In this document: one piece after another, positions 1 through 5,856 of the stretch | Layout: each line of letters starts with the position of its first letter | How positions within the stretch are numbered: the stretch's first letter is position 1 | Assembly (NCBI GenBank): GCA_023387235.1 | Contig: JAEWIJ010000077.1 | Span: 1-6,164 of the forward strand | Source: Pseudomonadota bacterium | GTDB taxonomy: Bacteria; Pseudomonadota; Alphaproteobacteria; Rhizobiales; Hyphomicrobiaceae | Direction: 5' to 3' | Length of the DNA: 6,164 bases | Position numbers and translations under genes: made by a program | The notes under the pieces: generated by a model | Told to the model about the DNA's origin: nothing | The model's database searches: none | What the model saw: only the letters and a program-made list of their open reading frames with translations

Positions 1-1203
1 ATCCTCAACCAGACGCCCTTCTATGGCGAGTCCGGCGGCCAAGTCGGCGATGAAGGCGTGATCAAGGGGCCGAAGGGCGCCGTCTTCCGCGTCACCGACA
101 CGCAGAAGAAGGTCGGCGATCTCTTCGTGCATATGGGCGTGGTGGAAAGCGGCGCGTTCACCACGGGCGATGCGGTGGAGCTCACCGTCGATCACGGACG
201 CCGTTCGGCGACGCGGTCCAACCATTCCGCGACGCATCTCCTGCACGAGGCGCTGCGCGAGGTCCTCGGCACGCACGTCGCGCAGAAGGGCTCGATGGTC
301 TCGCCCGACCGCCTGCGCTTCGACTTCTCGCACACCAAGCCGATGTCGCCGGCGGAAGTGGCCAAGGTTGAGGACATCGCAAATAGCATCATCGCGCAGA
401 ACACGGCCGTCGAGACGCGCCTCATGGGTCTCGAGGATGCCATGCAGTCCGGTGCCATGGCGCTCTTCGGCGAGAAGTACGGCGAAGAAGTGCGCGTCGT
501 CTCCATGGGCCTGCCGCTGGAGGGTTCGAACAAGGCGTGGTCGGTCGAGCTTTGCGGCGGCACGCACGTGAAGCGCACGGGCGACATCGGGCTCGTGCAC
601 GTGATCGCCGAGAGCGCGAGCGCGGCTGGCGTGCGCCGCATCGAGGCGCTGACCGGCGATGGCGCGCGGGCGCATCTCGTCGCGAACGAAGCGCGCGTGC
701 GCGAGTTGGCAGCGCTTCTGCGCACCAAGCCCGAGGATGTGGTCGATCGCGTGAAGCAGGTCGTCGAGGAGCGGCGCCAGTTCGAGCGCCAGCTCGCCGA
801 TGCCAAGCGCCAGATCGCGCTCGGCGGCGGCGGCAATGGCGCGGCGGCCTCGGATGGCGGTCAGGCCATCCGCACGATCGGCAAGGTGAAGGTGCTCGCG
901 CGCACGGTGCAGGGCCTCAACCCGAAGGATCTGCGCGGGCTCGTCGATGACGGCAAGAAGCAGGTCGGCTCGGGTATCGTCGCAATCGTCGGCGTGACAG
1001 AGGACGGCAAGGCCGGTCTCGCGGTCGGCGTGACCGATGACCTCACGACGTCACACAGTGCCGTGGATCTCGTGAAAGTCGGCGCGGCGGCACTCGGCGG
1101 CAAGGGTGGCGGCGGTCGCCCCGACATGGCGCAGGCCGGCGGCCCGGATGGCTCGAAGGCCGCAGATGCGCTGAGCGCGATCGAGAAGGCGCTGGCAGGT
1201 TAG
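1..1203 (+). CDS. alaS: Alanine--tRNA ligase, C-terminal 400 residues (5' end outside window)
   Basis: This enzyme attaches alanine to tRNA-Ala in the cytoplasm and hydrolyses mischarged Ser- or Gly-tRNA-Ala. The reading frame is open from base 1, and the first residues (TPFYGESGGQVGD) match the start of the AlaS editing region, so the class II catalytic core and tRNA-recognition domain lie upstream. Visible in order are the editing-domain zinc motif HSATH (two His, codons at 223 and 235), its second half CGGTH (Cys at 553, His at 565), a charged helical stretch around 700-810, a short Gly/Ala linker near 826-852, and the C-terminal DHHA1/C-Ala domain ending in a Gly-rich GGKGGGGRPDMAQAGG segment. 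All four zinc ligands are present, so editing should be intact. Full-length AlaS is usually about 880 residues, so roughly 480 are missing only because of the window edge. The stop is TAG. It converges with the prpD-like gene. Confidence 0.97.
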   Translation: MLNQTPFYGESGGQVGDEGVIKGPKGAVFRVTDTQKKVGDLFVHMGVVESGAFTTGDAVELTVDHGRRSATRSNHSATHLLHEALREVLGTHVAQKGSMVSPDRLRFDFSHTKPMSPAEVAKVEDIANSIIAQNTAVETRLMGLEDAMQSGAMALFGEKYGEEVRVVSMGLPLEGSNKAWSVELCGGTHVKRTGDIGLVHVIAESASAAGVRRIEALTGDGARAHLVANEARVRELAALLRTKPEDVVDRVKQVVEERRQFERQLADAKRQIALGGGGNGAAASDGGQAIRTIGKVKVLARTVQGLNPKDLRGLVDDGKKQVGSGIVAIVGVTEDGKAGLAVGVTDDLTTSHSAVDLVKVGAAALGGKGGGGRPDMAQAGGPDGSKAADALSAIEKALAG

Positions 1204-1238
1204 GTCTGCCTCGCGTTGCGCTTGCACACTTCCTTCAT

Positions 1239-1268
1239 CCCCTCTCCCTGCCCTTGCGGGGAGAAGGG
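1239..1268. terminator. Intergenic palindrome between convergent genes, candidate bidirectional terminator
   Basis: Arms 1239-1251 and 1256-1268 pair over 13 positions: 11 Watson-Crick pairs, one T/G wobble and one C/A mismatch, around the 4-nt loop CCTT. It starts 36 nt after the alaS stop and ends 11 nt before the stop of the opposing prpD-like gene. The placement fits a transcription stop for both genes. No T-run follows on either strand, so a classical intrinsic terminator is not shown. The CCCTCTCCC...GGGGAGA core resembles palindromic elements often scattered between genes in alphaproteobacteria, so it could instead be one copy of such a repeat. Confidence 0.45.
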
Positions 1269-1279
1269 ACCTGTCGCGC

Positions 1280-2635
1280 TCAGGCCACCGCGGTCATCAG
1301 TGGCTTGAGGCTGTCCAGCGTCTCGAAGCGCTCGATGAGGCGCAGTGCCTCACCCGTCCGGGCGCGGCCGATGACGGGCTCGGCGAGCGAATGGAATTTC
1401 GCGCGCAGCTTCTCCCCCTGGGCAGCGACGTCGCTCGCCGGAATGCCGACGTTCGTCTCCGCAAGCAGCTCTCGGCCATCCTTGAGCACGATCGCAACCG
1501 CAGCACCATGGCGATGCTCCTGCGGCAGCGGGATGGTGTCGAGCGTGACGCGGCGCGAGCCCTCGCGATAAACAGACCGGTTCGCCATCTCGTCGGAGTA
1601 CGTGCCGAGCGCGGCCGTATCCTCGCCGCCGAGCGCCATCGCGGCGAGATGCCGGATCGAGAACTTGATTTCCAGGCCCGTCTTCGGTTCGGGAATGTCG
1701 CACACCTTGAGATGGCCCGGATCGACCTTGAGCGTGATCTTCTCGACATCGCCGAGGCCGATGTTGTGGCGACGCTTCAAGTCGCGAATGGCCTCGATAG
1801 TCGAATGCGTGAGGTAGCAGGCGGCGTGATACTTGAAGAGGTTCGCCTCGACCTCGAAGGGCGCGGCGGCATCCGGGCGGATCGCGCGCGGCGTGAACTC
1901 GGGCACCTGCGTATAGGCAAAGCCCTGCGGGCCCTCGATGGCATCATCGCGCGCCGTGAAGCCACGGGCGGCGAGACGCGCCGCGATGACGCCGTTCATG
2001 GCCGCCTTGCCGACATGCAGCGGCTTGGTCATGGTGCCGAAGTTGTACTTGAGGCCGGCCGCCTCCGAAGCCGCAATGCCGAGCGCAATCGCCGTCTGCT
2101 GCGCGTCGAGGCCCATGAGGCGCGCGGCGGCCGCCGTCGCGCCGAACGTGCCGAACGTGCCCGTCGCGTGAAAGCCCTTCTGGTAGTGGCTTTGGCCAGC
2201 CATGGCGCCGATCTGGCACTCGACCTCGTAGCCCGCGATGAAGGCGAGCAGCACATCGCGCCCGCTCTTGCCGAGCGCCTCGCCGAGTGCGAGCGCGGCG
2301 GCAGCGACCGGCGCCGTCGGATGGCCGCCCATGTCGGCATTGACGTCGTCGTAGTCGAGCGCGTGCGAGAGCGTGCCGTTGATGAGCGCGGCGTCATGCG
2401 CCTTGGCGCGGGCGTTGAGCGCGACGAGCGTCACCGGCCCGTCGGTGCCGCCGAACTCCTCGAGCAGCAGCGGCGCCAGTTCCTCGCGCGAGCCCGCGAT
2501 CGTCACGCCGAACCAGTCGAGCAGCGCGTGCCTGGCCCACGTCGTGGCGCTGTCGGAGACCTGGCTCGCAGCCAGTGCGCTCGACCAGCGCGCGAGATCA
2601 CGAGTCGGGGCGAGATCGGTTGTGCCTGCTGACAT
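1280..2635 (-). CDS. MmgE/PrpD family protein (hydro-lyase type, substrate unknown)
   Basis: The 451-residue product has the usual length of the MmgE/PrpD family, which includes 2-methylcitrate dehydratase, cis-aconitate decarboxylase and iminodisuccinate epimerase: cofactor-free enzymes acting on small di- or tricarboxylates. Family motifs seen in order are LINGTLSHALDYDD (residues 84-97), GGHPTAPV (103-110), GFHATGTFGTFGA (154-166), TKPLHVGKAA (203-212), the FKYHAACYLTH block (267-277) and KFSIRHLAA (324-332). The Asp, His and Lys residues in these blocks are the likely active-site residues by family analogy. No signal peptide or membrane segment is seen, so it should be cytosolic. The ATG start has a strong GGAGGA site at 2643-2648 with 7-nt spacing. 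It lies 85 bp after the SURF1 gene on the same strand and may be read through from it or have its own promoter. No prpB, prpC or transporter gene is nearby, so I do not call it prpD; the family is sure, the reaction is not. Confidence 0.93.
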   Translation of the reverse strand: MSAGTTDLAPTRDLARWSSALAASQVSDSATTWARHALLDWFGVTIAGSREELAPLLLEEFGGTDGPVTLVALNARAKAHDAALINGTLSHALDYDDVNADMGGHPTAPVAAAALALGEALGKSGRDVLLAFIAGYEVECQIGAMAGQSHYQKGFHATGTFGTFGATAAAARLMGLDAQQTAIALGIAASEAAGLKYNFGTMTKPLHVGKAAMNGVIAARLAARGFTARDDAIEGPQGFAYTQVPEFTPRAIRPDAAAPFEVEANLFKYHAACYLTHSTIEAIRDLKRRHNIGLGDVEKITLKVDPGHLKVCDIPEPKTGLEIKFSIRHLAAMALGGEDTAALGTYSDEMANRSVYREGSRRVTLDTIPLPQEHRHGAAVAIVLKDGRELLAETNVGIPASDVAAQGEKLRAKFHSLAEPVIGRARTGEALRLIERFETLDSLKPLMTAVA

Positions 2636-2642
2636 GGACTTA

Positions 2643-2669
2643 TCCTCCGCTTCTCAGGTTAGGCGGAAG
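2643..2669 (-). promoter_or_regulatory. Hairpin covering the Shine-Dalgarno site of the prpD-like gene
   Basis: In the minus-strand transcript, CTTCCGC (from 2669-2663) can pair with GCGGAGG (from 2650-2644) over 7 positions, including one G-U pair, leaving a 12-nt loop. The second arm contains most of the GGAGGA ribosome-binding site at 2648-2643, which sits 7 nt before the ATG. The hairpin could therefore mask the site. This is visible base pairing only; such stems arise by chance fairly often in GC-rich DNA. Confidence 0.3.
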
Positions 2670-2708
2670 TGTACACGAGGACCGGCCGGCCGGAAGCACT
2701 GTCCGGAC
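2669..2708. promoter_or_regulatory. Cluster of three perfect palindromes upstream of the prpD-like gene
   Basis: The 85-bp gap between the SURF1 stop and the prpD-like start holds GTGTACAC (2669-2676), CCGGCCGGCCGG (2682-2693) and GTCCGGAC (2701-2708), each a perfect inverted repeat. They could be operator half-sites or part of a folded SURF1 3' end. I see no convincing -35/-10 pair, and no T-run that would make a clear SURF1 terminator. Confidence 0.25.
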
Positions 2709-2720
2709 ATATCACCCCGC

Positions 2721-3455
2721 TCAGGACGGGCGCGGGCGCGCTCTGCTGATGAGGAAGGCGACGAGCACGGCGACCAGCGTCGCGGCGAGCCCGTACCAAG
2801 TGAGCGCGTATTCGAGATGGCGATTGGGAAGCGAGAGGCGGGTCGTGCCGCCTTTCGGCCAGCCGCCGGGATTGGCGGGCGCGACCTCCGCATCGAGAAA
2901 GAGGTGCACCGCCTTGCCGGCATCCGCGCCGAGAGCCGCACGCGACATGCCGTCGAAGTCGCGCCAGAACCACACGCCAGTCTTGCCGTCGTGATCGGGA
3001 TTGAAAACGCTGCGCTGTGGCGGCTCGCGCAGGAGGCCGACGACGTCCACCTCGCCGCCAAGCTGGCCCGCCGGTCGCGCGGACGGCGACCTGAGCGCCT
3101 CCGTCACATAGCCGCGATTGACCAGAATGAACCGGCCGTCCGAAAGCTGCAGCGGCGTGTAGACGAGATAGCCGGGACCCTGCTGCGGATCAGGCTCCCA
3201 CACGAGCTGTTCGCCGCCATGACGGAACGTGCCGCGCACGCGGACCCGCGCATACTCGATCGCCTCCTTGCTGCCCTTCTCGATCTCAGCGAGCGACACC
3301 GGTGGCGCGTGCACGCGCGCCTCGATCTTGGCGATGAGGTCTTCCTTCCACGCCTTGCGCTGCATCTGCCATGTGCCGAGGCCGAGCAGGATCAGCAGCG
3401 CCGGAAGCGCCAGCATCAAGGGCCATACGAGGCCTGCCGAACGGGATTGCTGCAA
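2721..3455 (-). CDS. SURF1 family cytochrome oxidase assembly protein
   Basis: SURF1/Shy1 proteins sit in the inner membrane and help place haem a into subunit I of aa3-type cytochrome c oxidase. The 244-residue product has the family architecture: a first membrane helix at about residues 9-27 followed by the signature GTWQ (27-30), a periplasmic domain with VNRGYV (112-117), and a second helix at about 214-236 opened by NRHLEYALTWYG (211-222). His213 lies where bacterial SURF1 proteins carry a conserved haem-ligand histidine (family knowledge, aligned by eye). The start is TTG at 3455: it lies 4 nt after the DUF983 stop, has AAGGA 8 nt upstream, and keeps the first helix whole. The next ATG (codon 14) would cut that helix. 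Translation is probably coupled to DUF983. No cox structural genes are in the window. Confidence 0.93.
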   Translation of the reverse strand: MQQSRSAGLVWPLMLALPALLILLGLGTWQMQRKAWKEDLIAKIEARVHAPPVSLAEIEKGSKEAIEYARVRVRGTFRHGGEQLVWEPDPQQGPGYLVYTPLQLSDGRFILVNRGYVTEALRSPSARPAGQLGGEVDVVGLLREPPQRSVFNPDHDGKTGVWFWRDFDGMSRAALGADAGKAVHLFLDAEVAPANPGGWPKGGTTRLSLPNRHLEYALTWYGLAATLVAVLVAFLISRARPRPS

Positions 3456-3459
3456 GCGA

Positions 3460-3831
3460 TCAGTCCTTCGCCAGGCGGCCTTCCTCGGCCTTGTGCTTGA
3501 ACTGCAACGCGATGAGCAGCGCCTTCAGAAAGCGCAGCAGGCCGAGCGCGAGGAGCGGCGTGCCGACGCCCCAGAGCAACAGATGCACCCAGAGCGGCGG
3601 CCCGACCTTGAACTCCAGGATCAGCGCGCCCCCGAGCACCACGAGCCCGAGGATCATGATGCCGAAGATGGCGGGCCCGTCGCCCGTATCGATGAACCTG
3701 TAGTCGAGGCCGCATTTCTGGCAGCGCTCGCGAAGCGCGATGGCGCCGCTGAAAAGCGGCCCTTCCCCGCAGCGCGGGCAGCGCGCAGTGAGGGCAGCCT
3801 TCAAAGCTGGAACGGGCGCGTTGTCTTCCAT
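3460..3831 (-). CDS. DUF983 family zinc-ribbon membrane protein
   Basis: This 123-residue product fits DUF983, small alphaproteobacterial membrane proteins of unproven biochemical role. The N-terminal part has two CxxC pairs, CPRC (18-21) and CQKC (37-40), that look like a zinc ribbon, followed by the family-typical DYRFIDTGDGPA stretch (43-54). Two hydrophobic segments follow at about 53-72 and 79-106, and the tail is charged. DUF983 genes commonly lie between coxC/ctaE and SURF1, so a role in cytochrome oxidase maturation is a fair inference; SURF1 indeed follows 4 nt downstream here. The ATG at 3831 has only a weak ribosome-binding site, and the 63-nt gap to hisG leaves room for read-through from the his genes. 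The family call is firm, the function is not. Confidence 0.9.
   Translation of the reverse strand: MEDNAPVPALKAALTARCPRCGEGPLFSGAIALRERCQKCGLDYRFIDTGDGPAIFGIMILGLVVLGGALILEFKVGPPLWVHLLLWGVGTPLLALGLLRFLKALLIALQFKHKAEEGRLAKD
3464..3468 (-). promoter_or_regulatory. Ribosome-binding site that supports the TTG start of SURF1
   Basis: On the minus strand AAGGA occupies 3468-3464, inside the last two sense codons (AAG GAC) of the DUF983 gene, with 8 nt to the TTG at 3455. No ATG or GTG lies nearby that would preserve the first membrane helix, so this site decides the start. Its position inside the preceding gene implies translational coupling. Confidence 0.65.
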
Positions 3832-3894
3832 GGCAGCGACTAAGCACCATCAGCGCACAGCAGCAAGACCGAGAAACGACGCAGCCGGCTGCTG

Positions 3895-4596
3895 TCAGAG
3901 CGCCGCGACGCGGTGCGCGATCTCGGCGAGCGTCGCGCGGGTCTCCGGTGTCCACGTGGCGGCGCGCGAGGAAAAGAGCACCGCCTCAGAACGCAGCAAT
4001 ACGCCGTCGTCGAGCACCTTGAGGCCGTTCGCCTTGAGCGTCGTGCCGGTCGTGGTGATGTCGACGATCAGCTCGGCCGTGCCGGCGGCAGGCGTGCCCT
4101 CCGTGGCGCCGAGGCTCTCGACGATGCGATAGCTCGTGATGCCGTTGGCCTGGAAGTGCCGCCGCGTGATGTTCATGTACTTCGTCGCAACGCGCATGTG
4201 CCGGCCGTGTGCGCGGCGGAAGTCGCGGCCGACGGCCTCGAGATCGCTCATGACGCGCACGTCGATCCACGCCTGCGGCACGGCGACGACCACATCGGCG
4301 TGACCGAAGCCGAGCTTGCGCATGATCTGGAAGCGCTTCTCCATATCGGCGACCTGCTCGCGCGCGAGATCCTCGCCGCTGACGCCGAGATGCGCGCGGC
4401 CGGCCTTGAGCTGCTCGACGATCTCGGAGGCGGAAACGAAAATCACCTCGACGCCGTCGAGCCCCTCGATCACGCCCTTGTAGCCGCGCTCGGAACCGAC
4501 CTTCTTCAGGACGAGGCCGACACGCGCGAGAGTTTCTGCCGTCTGCTCCATGAGACGGCCCTTGGACGGCACGGCAAGAACCAGCGGATCGCTCAT
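3895..4596 (-). CDS. hisG: ATP phosphoribosyltransferase catalytic subunit, short form (EC 2.4.2.17)
   Basis: HisG catalyses the first step of histidine synthesis, joining ATP and PRPP to give phosphoribosyl-ATP in the cytosol. At 233 residues it is the short form, lacking the C-terminal histidine-binding regulatory domain of the roughly 300-residue long form, and so needs HisZ for activity and feedback. Visible motifs are PSKGRL (10-15) at the N-terminus, LGVSGEDL (70-77), RVATKY (135-140), and the PRPP-binding loop ELIVDITTTGTTLKANGL (175-192) with its Asp and the Thr/Gly-rich turn. The ATG overlaps the hisZ stop as ATGA, and a GGGGAG-type ribosome-binding site lies 6 nt upstream inside hisZ, so the two subunits are translationally coupled, which suits a fixed-ratio complex. 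Next downstream is the DUF983 gene after 63 nt. Confidence 0.97.
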   Translation of the reverse strand: MSDPLVLAVPSKGRLMEQTAETLARVGLVLKKVGSERGYKGVIEGLDGVEVIFVSASEIVEQLKAGRAHLGVSGEDLAREQVADMEKRFQIMRKLGFGHADVVVAVPQAWIDVRVMSDLEAVGRDFRRAHGRHMRVATKYMNITRRHFQANGITSYRIVESLGATEGTPAAGTAELIVDITTTGTTLKANGLKVLDDGVLLRSEAVLFSSRAATWTPETRATLAEIAHRVAAL

Positions 4597-5771
4597 GGCG
4601 CGCTCCCCGTAGCGGCCAGCAGCAAGCGGTCGGTGTAGATCGCCGCGCCGACAGCCGGAATGGGCTCCGGTGCGCCGATCACGCGCAGAAGCTCGTCGTA
4701 GCGCCCGCCGCCCGCAATCGGGCTCGCAGGACCGAGCTCATCGGAGCAGATCTCGAAGACGAAGCCGGTGTAGTACTCGAACTGGCGGCCGAACTCGGCG
4801 TCGAACGTCGCCTGCGCGACATTGGCGCCGCCCTTCGTCAGCAGCGACAGGCGCCGCTCGAAGGCGTCGAGCGCCTCGCCGATGTCGATGTCATTGCGCT
4901 GGAAGAGGTCTTTGATGCGCGCGCCCGCAGCCCGCACCGGCGCCGAGATCGCGAGATAGTTCTCGATCAGATCGGCAATGGACTTCGGCAGCGGGGCGGA
5001 GTGCGCATCGAGGGAGATCGCGAGCAGCCTTTCGGCGATCTCAGCAACCGCGCGCGTGCCGATGGCTTCGATGCCGTGCGCGTCGAGATAGTCCTGGACG
5101 AGCGCCTCCGCCTTTTGCGGCTTCTTCGGATCGAGCTTGGCAATGAGATCAGCGGGCAGGCCCTCGACGGCCGAACCGGGCACGGTGCTGAGGCGCTTCA
5201 GCTCGGCGCGGAAAGCGTCGGGACGCCAGAACTGCGCGAGCAGACGCTGGCGCCAGCGCTCGGGAATGTCGACCGCATCGAGCAGCGCATCGAAGAGGCC
5301 GAGATCGCCGATCCTGAGCTTCGGCGCCACGAGCCCCGCTGTCTTCACGGCTTCGAGCGTGCGCAGCAGCACCTCGGCATCGGCCTTGGCCTCATCCGCC
5401 TGTCCATAAAGCTCGATGCCGGCCTGACGGAACTCGCGCGGGTGCGCGGGCGTGCCGCCGCCCGGCTGATAGCGGAAGACCGAGCCGTTGTAGCAGTAGC
5501 GCGCGGGCGTATCGGCGTCGGGATGGCGCTCGAGATAGATGCGCGCGGTCGGCACGGTGATGTCAGGGCGCAGGCACAGCATCTCGCCGTCCTGATCCGT
5601 GAATACGTACGTGCGGGCCCGCAGACGCTCGCCGACGGCATCGAGGAAGATGTCCGCCGGCTGAATGATGGACGGTGCGACGCGCTCGTAGGCGGCCTCG
5701 TTGAAGACCGCCATGATGACCGCGGCCTGCGCTTCGAGTGCCTCGAAGCTGTCGGATGTCTCAACGGCCAT
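4593..5771 (-). CDS. hisZ: ATP phosphoribosyltransferase regulatory subunit HisZ
   Basis: HisZ is a catalytically inactive relative of histidyl-tRNA synthetase that assembles with short-form HisG, is needed for its activity and mediates feedback inhibition by histidine. The 392-residue product shows the HisRS-like core: IIQPADIFLD (35-44), LCLRPDITVPTARIYL (65-80), YCYNGSVFRYQ (92-102) with REFRQAGIELYG (112-123), FEYYTGFVFE (331-340) and the motif-3-like GGGRYDELL (354-362). It ends shortly after this and lacks the HisRS anticodon-binding domain, which separates it from HisS. The ATG at 5771 is preceded in frame by TGA two codons upstream, so no longer start is possible; Met20 is a less supported alternative. 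Its ribosome-binding site is weak (GGCGGA, 7-nt spacing) and partly within a small hairpin. It follows hisS by 85 nt and overlaps hisG by 4 nt. Confidence 0.96.
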   Translation of the reverse strand: MAVETSDSFEALEAQAAVIMAVFNEAAYERVAPSIIQPADIFLDAVGERLRARTYVFTDQDGEMLCLRPDITVPTARIYLERHPDADTPARYCYNGSVFRYQPGGGTPAHPREFRQAGIELYGQADEAKADAEVLLRTLEAVKTAGLVAPKLRIGDLGLFDALLDAVDIPERWRQRLLAQFWRPDAFRAELKRLSTVPGSAVEGLPADLIAKLDPKKPQKAEALVQDYLDAHGIEAIGTRAVAEIAERLLAISLDAHSAPLPKSIADLIENYLAISAPVRAAGARIKDLFQRNDIDIGEALDAFERRLSLLTKGGANVAQATFDAEFGRQFEYYTGFVFEICSDELGPASPIAGGGRYDELLRVIGAPEPIPAVGAAIYTDRLLLAATGSAP

Positions 5772-5775
5772 TTTT

Positions 5776-5789
5776 CAGTCCGCCGACTG
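5776..5789 (-). promoter_or_regulatory. Small hairpin over the hisZ ribosome-binding region
   Basis: The minus-strand leader reads CAGTC-GGCG-GACTG, a perfect 5-bp stem with a 4-nt loop, ending 4 nt before the hisZ ATG. The only Shine-Dalgarno-like sequence (GGCGGA) is made of the loop plus the first bases of the second arm. A weak, partly folded site could lower hisZ translation. It is short enough to be chance. The A-run that follows is on the wrong strand for a terminator of hisS. Confidence 0.3.
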
Positions 5790-5856
5790 CTGGAAAGAAG
5801 CCGTCCCATCCGACCGTTGCGCCCGGCCGGCGGAGAATTGTCGCCGAGGTCTCATG

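Noticed and set aside
58..60. GTG at 58 as the start of a shorter alaS-like gene
   Set aside because: The frame is open back to base 1 and the upstream residues match AlaS, so this is an internal Val codon of a gene cut by the window edge.
2141..2158. Perfect 9-bp tandem repeat (GCCGAACGT twice)
   Set aside because: It encodes the GTFGTFG stretch of the MmgE/PrpD motif. Protein constraint is enough to explain it.
1391..2632. 413-codon open frame on the + strand opposite the prpD-like gene
   Set aside because: Its composition is dominated by Arg, Ala, Glu and Leu, as expected from reading GC-rich coding DNA backwards, with no recognisable motif. The minus-strand gene explains the sequence fully.
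2373..3500. 375-codon open frame on the + strand across the prpD-like and SURF1 genes
   Set aside because: It runs across two clear genes and the gap between them, is Arg/Ala-rich and has no family resemblance. It is a shadow frame.
3913..4638. 241-codon open frame on the + strand opposite hisG
   Set aside because: It mirrors hisG almost exactly, including codon phase, as antisense shadows in GC-rich genomes do.
5823..5830. CCGGCCGG palindrome in the hisS-hisZ gap, similar to the one at 2682-2693
   Set aside because: Simple GC palindromes of this length are common at this base composition, and nothing else ties the two gaps together.
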